Assembly (NCBI GenBank): GCA_009667805.1
Contig: CM019063.1
Location: 57,458,881-57,522,880 of the forward strand
DNA: 64,000 nucleotides
Direction of reading: 5' to 3'
From: Leptobrachium leishanense
Taxonomy: Eukaryota; Chordata; Amphibia; Anura; Megophryidae
Shown: positions 1-51,558 of the stretch, piece by piece
Position numbering within the stretch: position 1 is the stretch's first letter
How the letters are laid out: every line of letters starts with the position of its first letter
Program-made: the position numbers and the translations under genes
Notes under the pieces: generated by a model
Seen by the model: only the letters and a program-made list of their open reading frames with translations
What the model was told of the DNA's origin: nothing
The model's database searches: none

Positions 1-247
1 GATTAGAGGGGCAAAGGTTTAAAAGTAACATCAGGAAGCATTATTTTACTGAGAGGGTGGTGGATACATGGAACAGTCTTCCAGTAGAAGTGGTAGAGGC
101 CAAAACAGTAAATGAATTTAAGCAGGCATGGGATAGGCATAAGGCTATCCTAAACAAAAGATAAATCCAGGTAAAGTATCCATGTAATTGGGCAGACTAG
201 ATGGGCCGAAAGGTTCTTATCTGCCGACATTTTCTATGTTTCTATGT
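1..247 (+). repeat. CR1-type LINE, 3' end (5'-truncated by the window edge)
   Basis: The end of a LINE whose longer copies lie at 10336-11011 (+) and 19461-22385 (-). It covers the last coding bases and 3' UTR and ends in the direct repeat TTTCTATG, the terminal octamer type known from CR1. The sequence left of position 1 cannot be seen. Confidence 0.88.
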
Positions 248-480
248 TATAAGGCAAAAGGAAAATAAGGCAAGGACAACAAGGAACTAAATAAAATAAA
301 AACAAGAGGGCAAGAAAAGGACAACAGAGAAACAGATAAAAAAACAAACCAGAGGGCAAGAAAAGGACAACAGGGAAACATATAAAATACAAACCAGAGG
401 GCTGGGAACCAAATAAAATATGAACTAGAGGGCAAGGGAAGGACAACAGAGAAATGAATAAAATACAGGGGTCAGGGCTG
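248..480. repeat. Minisatellite, about 46-bp unit
   Basis: About five degenerate tandem units built on AGAGGGCAAGAAAAGGACAA followed by a short A-rich stretch with ATAAAATA. It starts directly at the CR1 3' end. The leucine/phenylalanine-rich minus-strand reading frame here is a by-product of the repeat. Confidence 0.85.
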
Positions 481-494
481 GAATCGTGAAACAC

Positions 495-590
495 GGCGAC
501 TGTGTGCCATAATCAAAGCAAAAGGCGTGACTGCCAAATATTACAGTGTGTGACTTTATGTCTGGCCAGGCAGTGTATATTATAAATGTA
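495..590 (+). pseudogene. Tc1/mariner transposase C-terminal scrap
   Basis: A short stretch reading IIKAKGVTAKYYSV, then stop, followed by 3' UTR. It matches the end of the longer fragment at 32950-33225 and so belongs to the same mariner-type family. No terminal repeat pair is visible. The rest of the stretch up to the exon at 804 shows nothing recognisable. Confidence 0.6.
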
Positions 591-803
591 TGCGACACTC
601 TAATAGGTACTAGCCCCCTGGGAGAATCCGCGATTCCAAGGTGATTTCAGGGGGGGCCTGTATTAAAAATGTGTCCAACACCACAGTCGTCCCGGAATTA
701 TATTGCCATTCACAGAAGGGAAATGTAGCTTTTGTATCTATAAATAATACGATTGTAGTTATCACAGTGATTATTATCTGATCCCTTTCTCATCTCTTTC
801 CAG

Positions 804-41352
<40,549 letters not shown>

Positions 41353-41570
41353 ACATAAGGACTGAAGCCAAGGAAACCTAAAAAAGTGAAAATGTTGAAG
41401 GAGCCATTAATTATTTTTAAAAGGATAAAAAAAACTCTTTATAGTTTTTATGTAGATAAATAAAATGCACAATCTCTACAGAAAATGTTATTTTTAACAG
41501 GACACTGCCATGCAATTTCTGACTGTAAGTTTTAAATCTAAATAAAAAAATAAATATATACAGATATTAT
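41353..41570 (+). terminator. AGXT2: AGXT2 3' UTR and poly(A) signals
   Basis: AATAAA at 41459-41464 and again at 41541-41546. Either could direct cleavage, giving a 3' UTR of about 130 or 210 bases. Confidence 0.75.
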
Positions 41571-41807
41571 TTTCATCTAAGAAACAGTAAGCTTAAATAA
41601 AATTACTCCTTAAACATCCACCACTGTGCCAGTGTGGTGGTGGCCATATTGCAATTACATCTGTTTTCAAGCTAAAAGTAGCAATTAAGTGGCAAAAAAA
41701 GGGGTCTGGGGCAGTGGCGTAACTACCAGGGTTGTAGCGGTCGCACTTGCCACTGGGCCCTGACATTCCACCGTTAGAGGGGTGCCCAGGCAGTGGTGGC
41801 TCTTTAA

Positions 41808-41949
41808 CTTCTTAAGGACCAATGATGTAACTGTTCAGTCATAAATGCATTGACTTTAAAGACCCTTGGTCCTTATGGGGTTAAGAACCAATGGTCTTTA
41901 AAGTCAATGCATTTATGACTGAACAGTTTTGTAATTGGTCCTTAAGGGG
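41808..41949. mobile_element. Foldback TTAA MITE, 142 bp
   Basis: Almost its entire length is two inverted arms (GACCAATGATGTAACTGTTC, GTCATAAATGCATTGACTTT) around a loop near 41875; TTAA at 41804-41807 and 41950-41953. 41713-41800 before it is a GTGGCGTAACTACCAGGG dispersed fragment. Confidence 0.92.
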
Positions 41950-42177
41950 TTAATTAGGCAGCAGAGGCCTTGTTATTTTTCATCTGGCTATCCATCATGA
42001 GTCTGACACTTCCTGGTGTCTCATTGCAGCATCTGGTCGCTCACATGTGATCACTCAAGTAAGATGTGTCAGTATCTTTCTGTTACGTACCGCGCTATGG
42101 TGTTTCGGCGCCCGGCAGCATCATCCTCGCTGCTCGCTGACCGGGCACCGAGTGAAGAAGGGAATCCTGGCGGTCAC

Positions 42178-42832
42178 TAGGGATGAGCTGTTCGGTTCGA
42201 TGTGTTCGGAGTTCGATTCGAACATCGCCAGTTCGGATGTTCGCGAACTACGAACATTTCCGCGTGTTTGCCACACGTTCACCCACAATGCACCACGATG
42301 GACCACAATGCACTTTTTCCACTGGTCTGAAGCTTGTAATTGGCTACAGCCTGCACCTGACCACAGTTTAGGTGCAAGACAGGTGCAAGACTATGCCAAT
42401 CACGGCTCAGAGTCCTGATTGGGCAAATTTTGCCCAATCATGGGCTCACAGAGCTAAGTCCCGCAGCACACTATATAAGGCTTGAACCCAGCCCAGCCAG
42501 CACGTGTTTTTCTGCAGGAGTGAGAGGAGATTGTTCTGTCAGTGTGTCTTCTCACTGCCAGTGACAGCTATTGGGGGGTCTCACTTGTTGCAGATATCTG
42601 GGAATTATGGAAAGTGTGGCTCCTCAGTCTTATGACAGCAGCAATTTGGGGGGCTCACTTGTTGCAGATGTCTGGAAATTGGTGGTGGAAAGTGTGTCTT
42701 CTCAGTCACTGACACTCGGCTATCAGAGGGTGTCACATACTTCCATAAAATTTTTGTGAATTGTAATCCGTGTCTTCTCAGTCACTGACAGTCAGCTATC
42801 GGGGTGTCACATACTTCCATAAAATTTCTGTG
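42178..42832. repeat. Dispersed repeat with TTCG/CGAA palindromes and tandem part
   Basis: Starts TAGGGATGAGCTGTTCGG (hAT-like end), contains GATTCGAACATCG and CGCGAACTACGAACA, then from 42560 three imperfect units of GTGTCTTCTCAGTCACTGAC plus CTTCCATAAAATTT. It ends exactly where the retroviral env fragment begins. 41954-42177 is unassigned. Confidence 0.55.
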
Positions 42833-43496
42833 AATTGTGACATTTCCTGACGCAAACATACTCAAATTCATTGGAACAGAGGCAAGTGGTATGTGGATTG
42901 TCTATGGGTGCAACCTACTACACACCCAGCATGCGGTTTGCCCAGACTTTTTAGCATAATCATATTTAAATTGCACAAGTAAATGTCCTCTTGGCAAAAT
43001 TTCGGATGTCGCCTCTCGCTTTTGTCTCCACATAGTACGATTCTCCATCACCGGGTGCGTACCATTCCAGATATGGGAAATATCCACTTTCTTGGCGGTG
43101 CTTGGGCACCTGGGGCATGCTCCATCACGAGAGTCCATAAATCAAGTTTGCAAGGTACAAAATCAGTACCACAAATGCCCCAAATGTCAAAATCCCTTGG
43201 GCAATTCTTTTCACAGTCACATAAACCCAATCCCTCCCCACCGGAATTTCAAAAATAAAAGACATTTCCAGATGATCAAGGGTGGGGGCTGGGCCCCTAA
43301 AAAGCACCCTTGGGGTATCCCCCAGGGGATCCCTTTGTTCCCCTGTTGGTGGATGGTCAGGCCTTATTGTGTCCATCAAAACACCCACTTGTGAAATCAT
43401 TTGGGTGCTTTCAGTTGGATCATTCAGGTGCTCATGGCTGTGGTCTTTGTCAGCTTTAGCCTCAGTGGATTGGTCTCGTTGGTGACGACCTTCCAT
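42833..43496 (-). pseudogene. ERV copy 1 env, N-terminal fragment
   Basis: Begins at 43496, overlapping the last 70 or so bases of pol in another frame. A long charged leader is followed by a hydrophobic segment ([20 protein letters not shown], about residues 100-120), likely signal or internal anchor, then SU start with HIWNGTHP and WVCSRLHP. Frame broken near 43130, and the sequence ends at 42833. No fusion machinery or TM remains. Confidence 0.82.
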
Positions 43497-43652
43497 GCTG
43501 GTTCAGGACTGGCTGCAGCTACTTTCAGTCTGGAGTGATGTATCCACGGGACCACCTCGGCAACCTTTACTGCTGTAGGGGTTGATAACAGGACAAAGTA
43601 AGGACCTCTCCACTTTGGGCCTAGTGGGTCATTTTTCCACTCTTTCACCCAT

Positions 43653-44196
43653 TGTCAGGTCCCACGGCGACGCCGTGGCAAAAAGTCCAAGTCATGAGAC
43701 CAACCCTGATGGCAAGCTCCTGTACAGCAGTATGCCTTAGCCCAGCTTTTGTATACTGCATCAGGTGGATGTAATGAGCACTGGCTGGGTTCCTTAAAAG
43801 AACCACTCCCACATCCAGCCAGTGCTCTGTCATTAACGTTGGATTCCTGATCAAAGAAAGGTGCCTGATTTATCCCAAGAGCTAAGTGACCAGCCTTGCT
43901 GTTTATTCTGATTCCCGTGTACCGGACCCCTGGCTATTCCTCTGGACCTCGCTTCTCTTACTCCTTGCCGGTACAGTCTCAAGACCCCCTTCTACATTAT
44001 CCATCCCAAGACTTTACATCATCTGCGTTTGTTTTTCAAAGACTTATTATTTATACAGATTCCTGCCTTTTTATTTGTATCCAGTTATTCAATATAAGTT
44101 TCTGCTATTTTCACCAAGCCTTTTGTTGTTGCCTTATTTACTGCATCCTGGGTTCATATTCACGTCACCGGTGTCACAAGAACCCGGTTCCTGACA
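43653..44196. mobile_element. Solo LTR of an unrelated element inside pol
   Basis: 544 bp, TGTCAGG at the left and CCTGACA at the right, with CCCAT duplicated at 43648-43652 and 44197-44201. Copy 2 of the ERV has no insertion at the matching site (58180). A 5-bp duplication fits a Gypsy-type or other LTR element. Orientation undecided. Confidence 0.92.
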
Positions 44197-44989
44197 CCCA
44201 TACTGAATCACCTGGAAAATACGTATGCAGTGGGGGATATAAAAAGTGAGGTATATTATCTCCCACCCAAGTATTCAGTTTCTGCATTGATTTACCTAAC
44301 AATACAACCTGATCATTTAGTTTAGTTTCTCCCAATGCCCGAAGGTCCCCCCTTAGTCCAGTAATCAGAGGGGTAGGCCGTCCAAACATGAGTTCGTATG
44401 GACTTAGCTTCAATAGGGGGGTTGGCCTGCACCTAATGTGCAAGAGGACAATCGGCAGCACATCCAACCAGCCTAGCGACGTCTCTTGGCACAATTTGGA
44501 CATTAAAGTCTTTAGGGTACGGTTCATTCTCTCGACTTTTCCCGAGCTTTGGGGCCTGTAGGCAGTAGTAGCTTCCAGGTAATGCCCAACAGGCGGGCTA
44601 GCTGTTGTAAACAGTTCTGTATAAATGCAGGGCCATTGTCCGACCCTATTTCGAGAGGAAGTCCATAACGTGGTATTATTTCTCTCATCAGACTCTTCAC
44701 CACTTCCACAGTCTTTTCTGTTCTTGTTGGGAAGGCTTCCACCCATCCTGTCAGAGTACACACCATTACCAGTAGATATTTGTATCCTTTGCAGGGCGGC
44801 AGCACTGTGAAGTCTATCTGTAACGATGCCATTGGGGATAGCCCAATTGGCTGCTTCCCTGGAGGTTGAGATGGGCCTGTTCTTGGGTTATTTTTGGCAC
44901 ATGTCACGCACTGCTGGGCTATTGCTTTGCAGACTACTGACAGTCCTGGTACGTAGAAATGTGGCTCCAATTGCTGTTCCATCATTTCT

Positions 44990-45331
44990 TGCTGGTCGAT
45001 CCTGGAGAAGTGAACTGAAGGGTCTATGGGCGCCTGTTATAAGTCCCTGTCCGCTTTATTCCTGAGAGCCGGTTGTGGGCTCCCTTAAATGTGAGTTTAA
45101 CACTGATGCAAGTTGACCCCACATCTGGTGTTGTCGTACTGCGCAATTTTGGTTCTTTGTGCTTTTTCCTGCAGTATAATTCCATCTGTACCTTTAAAGA
45201 AGATCAGGATTTGGATCAGGATCTGGATTTGTTCCTGAAGATAAAGATCACTGTTTATGGACATATTGAGTATCTAACCTACTATCTTGTGGACTTTGGT
45301 TCTTTAGCGCTGTGTTGTATTATTTTGTTTA
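44990..45331. other. 342-bp insert flanked by a 55-bp duplication
   Basis: The pol sequence 44935-44989 is repeated exactly at 45332-45386; between them is sequence absent from copy 2, including two GGTTCTTTxxxGC stretches and GATCAGGATTTGGATCAGG. No family recognised, no tail or terminal repeats. Confidence 0.85.
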
Positions 45332-48300
45332 TACTGACAGTCCTGGTACGTAGAAATGTGGCTCCAATTGCTGTTCCATCATTTCTCTCCCTCCATGGGT
45401 ACTTGCGTGGAGCGTTCTTACAATCTCAGGAGCCAATGTCGCTGGTAGGACTATTTGTCCATTCTTCAACTGGAACCATCCTTCTTCTCCATATCCGCCT
45501 TGTTCTTCTGACAGCCACTTCTTCTCTTTCTCTGAATATACGGGAGTCCATTCACTCAGTGGCACCAGTAGAAGTGCAGCCACCACCGGTTTTGCTTTGT
45601 ATCGTGCCAATTCTCCATGGTTTCCCCAGACAAATTCTTCTTTTGGGAAATAGTATCGCCATGCGAAAAACAGCAGATCTTGTCTGTCTTGTGAATCTCT
45701 TACTGCTGGTATGAAAAAGTTCATTGCACTTTTCTTCATTCTTGGCAGCTTGTTTTTGATAAGGATCTCCTTGAGGAAGAACCTCACCAACGGGGCTTGG
45801 TATTCTTCTGCTCCCAACTCTCCCAGACTTAGCAGTATTCGTGTAATCCGTAGATTATTATGAGGGTTGGTTGTTAAATTTTCAAAACGTGAAGCGAAAT
45901 TTTCTGCTCGTTCAACTTCTGTTACTTTTGTATCTTCTTCACACTCCCCCATTAATTTTACGCCGAAGAATTTCAGCATCATTTTGTATGCTCTGCGTAA
46001 TCTTTGTTGAACTTCTGAGGTGTTGATCATTAAACGTGTCTCTTGAGGATTCAGAGGAGTGGAGTAGAAATTTCGGCCTTGAGACTGGGTTGGGAAAAGC
46101 CATTGGATATAGTCATGATTGAGTTCTAATAGTTCATACTCATCTTGCCATTTGTGTAACATAATTTCAATGAACTCGCCTTTGGGTTCAAATTTTCTCC
46201 AATTCATATAGAATTCGTAGTTTGGCATGAGAGGTTGAGACTTTTGCTTGCAGAGCAGAACTTTGGCTTGATCATTTGTTAGCAATGGTTTTGCAGCTGC
46301 TTTTGCGGCCTGGTCAGCGCGCCTGTTGCCTTTTGGGATTTCATCATGACCTTTCTGGTGGCCACGACAGTGCATGATACTGACAGCGCTTGGTTTCCAT
46401 ACAGCTTCTAGGAGAGCAGCGATGTCAGCTGCATACTTGATCTGTTGTCCTATGGAAGTAAGTAGGCCTCTTTCTTTGTAGAGTGCACCATGTGCATGGA
46501 CTGTCATGAAGGCGTACTTGGAGTCAGTATAGATATTCACTCTTTTGCCTTTGGAGATTTCTAGAGCTCTGGTTAGGGCTGTTATTTCAGCCAGTTGTGC
46601 AGATGTATGGCTTGGTAGTGGATTTGCTTCAATAATCTCTTCTGCTGAGACGACTGCATAGCCAGAGACTTTCTTCCCATCATCCATGTAACTGCTACCA
46701 TCAGTGAACAACTGTAGATCGTATTTGTCTAGGGGTACGTCTTTCAAATCTGGTCTGCTACTGAACACTTCTTCCATGACTTGGAGGCATTCATGATCTG
46801 GATCCTCTTCGCAGTCAGGCAGTAAAGTAGCAGGGTTCAAGGTAGCGATGAGGTCCAAATGAACCCGTGGATTCTCACACATCATAGCTTGGTACTTTGT
46901 CATCCGGCTGTTGCTGAACCAGTAGCTTCCTTTCACATCCAGCAGGGCTTTGAAAGCATGGGGCACCTTGACATGAAGAACTTGTCCAAGGGTCAGCTTG
47001 TCTGCTTCTGCTATCAGCATTGCGGTGGCTGCCACGGCTTTCAGGCATGGGGTAGGCCACAGGGTCAAGTTGCTTGGAGAGATAGGCAACAGGCCTTAGC
47101 CAAGAGCCAAAACTTTGAATCTGCACTCCTGTTGCTGTTTGATTGTGTTCATGCACGTACAGCTGGAAAGGCTTGCTGTGATCTGGCAGTCCCAGTGCAG
47201 GAGCTTCCATTAACAGAGTCTTTAACTTTAGGAATGCTGCTGTTTGCTCTTCTTCCCAGAGGAAGGGGTCCTGTTCTCCCCCCTTTGTGGCCTGATGAAG
47301 GGGCTTGGCAATATCTGCGAAATTGGGGATCCACAGGCGGCAGAAGCCTGCAGCTCCCAGAAACTCACAGACTTGTCTTCTGGTCTTTGGTTGGGGTATT
47401 CGGCATACTGCTTCTTTTCTTTCAGCCCCCAATGCGCGCTTGGTACCTGTTAATTTGAAACCTAAGTACTTTACACTTTGTTTGCATATTTGTGCTTTCT
47501 TTATTGACACTTGTATCCTGCTTGGCATAGTAGATGTAGCAGGGCTTTTGTGGCAGATAAACAGTCTTTTTCTGTGGGAGAAGCCAGTAATAAATCATCT
47601 ACATATTGTAGTAAGACAACTGTGTCTGGCTGAGCGTTGAAGGAGAGGAGGTCTTGGCTGAGCGCGCATCCGAAGATCGTGGGCGAATTTTTGAAACCTT
47701 GAGGGAGGCCTGTCCAGGTCATTTGATGGCACGCTCCCGTGGTAGATTCCTCCCACTGAAATGCAAAAAGTTGCTCGCTTGCTGGAGCCAGACGGATGCA
47801 AAAGAAAGCGTCTTTTAAATCAAGCACCGTGTAATATTTTGTATCTCCTGGAATTAGTGCCAATAAATTGTATGGATTGGGAACCACAGGGTGTAGAGTT
47901 ACTGTGGCTTCGTTGACAGCTCGTAAATCTTGGACTGGGCGGTACTCTTGTGTGCCCTCTTTCAGTACTGGCAACAGGGGTGTGTTCCACGGTGACACGC
48001 AGAATTTCAATATGCCGTGGTCTTTAAGTCTCTGTAAATGTGTCTGGATATTCTGCTTGGCTTTTTGTGGGATATGATATTGTCTTAGAGCCACAGGCGT
48101 TGCACCAGGTTTTAAATCAACGTACACTAGGGGAATATTTACAGCTAGTCCGGGCGGGTTTTCCTCCGCCCACACCCCAGGAATTCCGAGGAGTAGTGTG
48201 TGCGGGTCCGGGGCCGCCGGCAGAGGTGGTGCTGTGCGCCATTCTTCCTCTCTTGGCATAATCACTGCAATTTTTACAGATTGGGGGTGCTGGCTGGCTG

Positions 48301-48679
48301 GGTTGTACTGCCGTGTAGAGCTGCCACTCTCAGGCAGGTCTAATTGAGCATGTCCCCCGGGAAGGAATGTAATTTGGGCTTGCAATTTGCAAAGGATATC
48401 CCGCCCCAGGAGCTGGATGGGACATTCAGGCATATACAAAAATTCATGTTCAACATTATGCCCACCCACACTACATTTCCGAGAAGCAAGGAAGGGGTAC
48501 TTAGCAGACACCCCCATTGCTCCCATAATATCAACTTCATATCCCATAGGGGGTGCAATTTGCTGTGTTACAACAGAATATTCGGCACCGGTGTCAACCA
48601 TAAAAATTTAATCTTTATTTCCCACTCTCATAGTGACCGTGGGCTCGTGATTACCGAGCGGGATGGGCCCAGGTCCTTG

Positions 48680-48682
48680 TCA
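48680..48682 (-). other. gag/pol UGA stop, conserved in both copies
   Basis: UGA follows ...QGTY and is followed by CAAGGACCTGGGCCC; the downstream frame is pol's own. Copy 2 has UGA at 62280-62282 after QGIY. Gamma- and epsilonretroviruses use stop-codon readthrough here. Confidence 0.75.
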
Positions 48683-50485
48683 ATATGTACCCTGCCCTTC
48701 AAATGACGTTCCCGCCAAACCCACAAATCCGGCACCCTCACTTCTCTCATATCTTCCGTTTGTTACTTGGCCATTGGAGGCTTGACCTCCCGATTCCCCA
48801 GCCTCCCCCTGTCCCCCAAATTTAGACAAAAATGCAGGACAATCATTTTTCCAGTGACCTTCACCCCGGCACCAGGCGCACTGGTTGGGTCCCAGGGGTT
48901 CCCTAGGGGCTCCCCTACCTCTACCTCCCCGACCCCTTGCTCTCCCTCTCTCCAGGGCACCTCTTCCTCCACCATTTCCCATATAACCGACAACACCTGT
49001 GCGCCCTCTTTGTCTCTTTATTTCCTCCTGCTTTTCCTCTAGATCCCGGTTATGAAACACCTTATTAGCAATTTCTACCAATTCGCTAATACCTTTTCCC
49101 AAGAACCCATCTAGTCTCTGTATTTGATTCCATATGTCCCTCTGTGACTGACCCACAAAAGAAGAATTAATTAACCTCTGGTTCTCCACTGCCTCAGGGT
49201 CAATAGGACTATACATCCTGTACGCATCCAGCAACCTTTCTAGAAATGCACTTGGGGATTCTTTAGGCTCTTTTACAATATCCGCTATCTTCCCCGTGTT
49301 TGTGGGTTTCTTCCCTCCCGCTTTAACACCCATTATCACCGCTGTCCGGTACATCTGCAGGTGAGCGATGCCTGCAGCGGTATTGTACAGCCACCTGGGA
49401 TCTATTTTGGGGTAATGCTCCTCTGCCCACGCTTCTGGCTGGGGCTTAGCATCTTCTACGGCTTGGGCAAGTAGAATTTTCTGCGCGCTACTATTTATTC
49501 GGGCTCTTTCCTCAGTAGTGAACATTGTCAACATTAGTTGCTGACAATCCGCCCATGTGGGGTTATGTGTGAGCATAACTGACTCTATCATATTGGCCAC
49601 TGCCGCGGGATTAGTGGAGTACAGTGGTGTGTGTGTTTTCCAGTTAAAGAGGTCTGTTGTCGTGAATGGGACATATGTGTATTGCACTGGCCCAGGTGCT
49701 CTATTATCCAGTAAAGGGCCTGGCACTTCCCGTAGGGGCAGTTGCATCTTACTTTTGTTGGGATTGTGCTGATATGGTTCTCGGGGTTTATATATATTGT
49801 TCGCAGCGCGAGTGGTGGCCCCTTGTTTTTCATCTTCACTCTCATCATCACTATCCTCTCGGGATACTAATTTATATATGCTCCCATCGGGCATCTCCAT
49901 TTTTCCCGGTGCTCTGTCTCCTCCACCCGCTGCCCCCTGGTCTTCTTCCGCAATACCGCGTGGCGGAGCGAAGGGAGCTGGCCGGGAAGTAGCAGCTGCC
50001 TGCTCCCCCCTCTCTGCCCGCGCAACCGCGGCACTCAAAGCTTCTCTAGCTGCCCCATAACATGATGGATAAGGCGGGGGCAAAAAATCAATCTCCTTCA
50101 GTTGTTCTATCAACACCGGTCTCCCTTTCAATTCATTATTTGGGGGTACCTGCTTCTTGTTTTGTCCCGCCATCATTATAAAATGACTTTTATCTTTTAC
50201 ACAATACCTCCATATATCTATATACGGGTACTGTTCAGGATGTCCGCATTTCCCGGGGACTTGGGAATGCAATCTCTGTATTAGCTCCGGGTCCATTGAC
50301 CCCTGCTCTGGCCACTCTGGAACTAACAGTGGCCATACAATTGTACACATTAATGTTAGTTTCTCCTTAGTTAACTCTACACCATAATCATGCGTTACAT
50401 ATAGCGCTTCAAAATTCCGCACCATATATCCTAAGGGCGTCTCACCCTTCTTTACCTTCTTGGGTTTGGACGACCCGTTACCCAT
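48680..50485 (-). CDS. ERV copy 1 gag, open full length
   Basis: 601 residues without a stop. N-terminal MGNGSSKPKK is a myristoylation-type signal for membrane targeting; matrix-like region with WPLLVPEWPEQGS (about 53-65); Pro/Ala-rich linker (about 130-190); capsid with FNWKTHTPLYS, major-homology-like ESPSAFLERLLDAYRMYSP (about 400-420); Arg/Gly-rich nucleocapsid with one CX2CX4HX4C knuckle (CAWCRGEGHWKNDC, about 545-558). Ends TGA at 48680-48682 in frame with pol. Expression today is unknown. Confidence 0.9.
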   Translation of the reverse strand: MGNGSSKPKKVKKGETPLGYMVRNFEALYVTHDYGVELTKEKLTLMCTIVWPLLVPEWPEQGSMDPELIQRLHSQVPGKCGHPEQYPYIDIWRYCVKDKSHFIMMAGQNKKQVPPNNELKGRPVLIEQLKEIDFLPPPYPSCYGAAREALSAAVARAERGEQAAATSRPAPFAPPRGIAEEDQGAAGGGDRAPGKMEMPDGSIYKLVSREDSDDESEDEKQGATTRAANNIYKPREPYQHNPNKSKMQLPLREVPGPLLDNRAPGPVQYTYVPFTTTDLFNWKTHTPLYSTNPAAVANMIESVMLTHNPTWADCQQLMLTMFTTEERARINSSAQKILLAQAVEDAKPQPEAWAEEHYPKIDPRWLYNTAAGIAHLQMYRTAVIMGVKAGGKKPTNTGKIADIVKEPKESPSAFLERLLDAYRMYSPIDPEAVENQRLINSSFVGQSQRDIWNQIQRLDGFLGKGISELVEIANKVFHNRDLEEKQEEIKRQRGRTGVVGYMGNGGGRGALERGRARGRGGRGRGAPREPLGPNQCAWCRGEGHWKNDCPAFLSKFGGQGEAGESGGQASNGQVTNGRYERSEGAGFVGLAGTSFEGQGTY

Positions 50486-51536
50486 TGTTACTCTTTGAAG
50501 GGCAGTAACCTTTTTACAATACAGATATTACTTTTCAGCAAAAACACTTGAAATTTACTGTCTGGTACATCAGTCAACAATTCAAATATATCGGATTCGC
50601 TTCCTCCGTCAGTAGCCGGACTGCAGTCGCCTGAGCCGGAAACGTACCTTGGGAGTCCACTCTCAAGTTTGCTTTCTCGCTAGGCGAGTAGGCGCTCGAT
50701 CACTCACAGCACGTACTGTACCAGATCCTTTCAGCACAAAACAATACATAGAGTTGAATTGTCTATCTACTAGCCGAGGGCACACCGTCCCTCCTTTTGG
50801 CTCCTTATACCCCGTTAATTGAACTCTAACTCTTGACTGCTTGTGACTATGTGCACCCTGTTCTATAACAACACTCCCGTCTGCGATTCCAATTTGCCTA
50901 TGGGTAATCTACCCACCCAGCACCCCCAGCTACCGCTGACCTCAATTGGCCCCCTTCACTACACGACGTACACACTAGCACTGACTTAGGGCTCTCAGCC
51001 CAGTCACAGAAATCCCTCCTCCTTTCCTTGTCCACGTGCAGAAGCTCTGTTTAAAAACACTGACTATGACTATGCAACTCCACGTGGCTACTCTCTCCCT
51101 CTCTTACAGAACTACCCTTTGGTTGACATCCGATCCCCCGGGTCCAGACACGCGCCAGCCACTCTGGCTCCTTTGCTTGTCCGTGCTATCGGCGGCGGGT
51201 TCGGTATGTCAACGAGACCGTGGCCGCGGGTCTCCTTATCCGACTATGGTCGGACGTTTCCATTTATACCGGTATCTCTGATACACATACAAACATAGAA
51301 GACACTTTACCTATCGCCGCGCTGCTCGCTGTTTCCTCAGACTCGGAGGTGTCCCAGCTTCCCGGGCCGGGGGTCCGTTTGGGATGATTCGAGGTCCACT
51401 GAACAGGAAATCCTGCTTGGCGCCTGCAGATGTCAGCTCACCTTCAACGGACGCCCAACTGACAGGATCACTCGCACCTGCAGTCAACCGCCACAGTGTT
51501 CAGCAGTCGCTGCTGTGCCGGCAAGGGCCCGTATCC
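50486..51536 (-). other. ERV copy 1 leader
   Basis: About 1050 bases from primer site to gag, unusually long but without a supported reading frame; would hold packaging signals and splice donor in such viruses, none of which I can point to. Confidence 0.6.
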
Positions 51537-51556
51537 CGGCTCACGAGCCCCCAAGA
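51537..51556 (-). promoter_or_regulatory. Primer-binding site, proline-tRNA-like with 3-base insert
   Basis: Minus strand reads TGGGGGCTCGT then GAG then CCGGGAT, two bases after the LTR end; the usual proline site lacks the GAG. Confidence 0.72.
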
Positions 51557-51558
51557 AA

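Larger units (their letters stand above)
43424..48679 (-). pseudogene. ERV copy 1 pol (PR-RT-RNase H-integrase), broken
   Basis: Follows gag in the same frame after UGA. Protease with DTGAEYSVV near 48601; a further TAA stop lies between (near 48610). RT (48601-47501) with LPQGFKNSPTIF and YVDDLLLAS; frame lost near 47530. Connection and RNase H (47089-45387): LFTDGSSYMDDGKK, IYTDSKYAF, HCRGHQKG. Integrase zinc part (HASTHGG, CVTCAK), core QIDFT, SDNGPAF and RMNRTLK, then the GPY/F domain [18 protein letters not shown] ending at 43424. The frame is disrupted by at least four indels, the 342-bp insert and the solo LTR. Confidence 0.9.

Noticed and set aside
234..494. Hydrophobic Leu/Phe/Cys-rich minus-strand frame
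   Set aside because: It is the translation of a 46-bp minisatellite; peptide repeats mirror DNA units and there is no start context or domain.
45073..45714. 213-residue + strand frame
   Set aside because: It runs antisense through pol and the 342-bp insert; the minus-strand pol motifs explain most of it.
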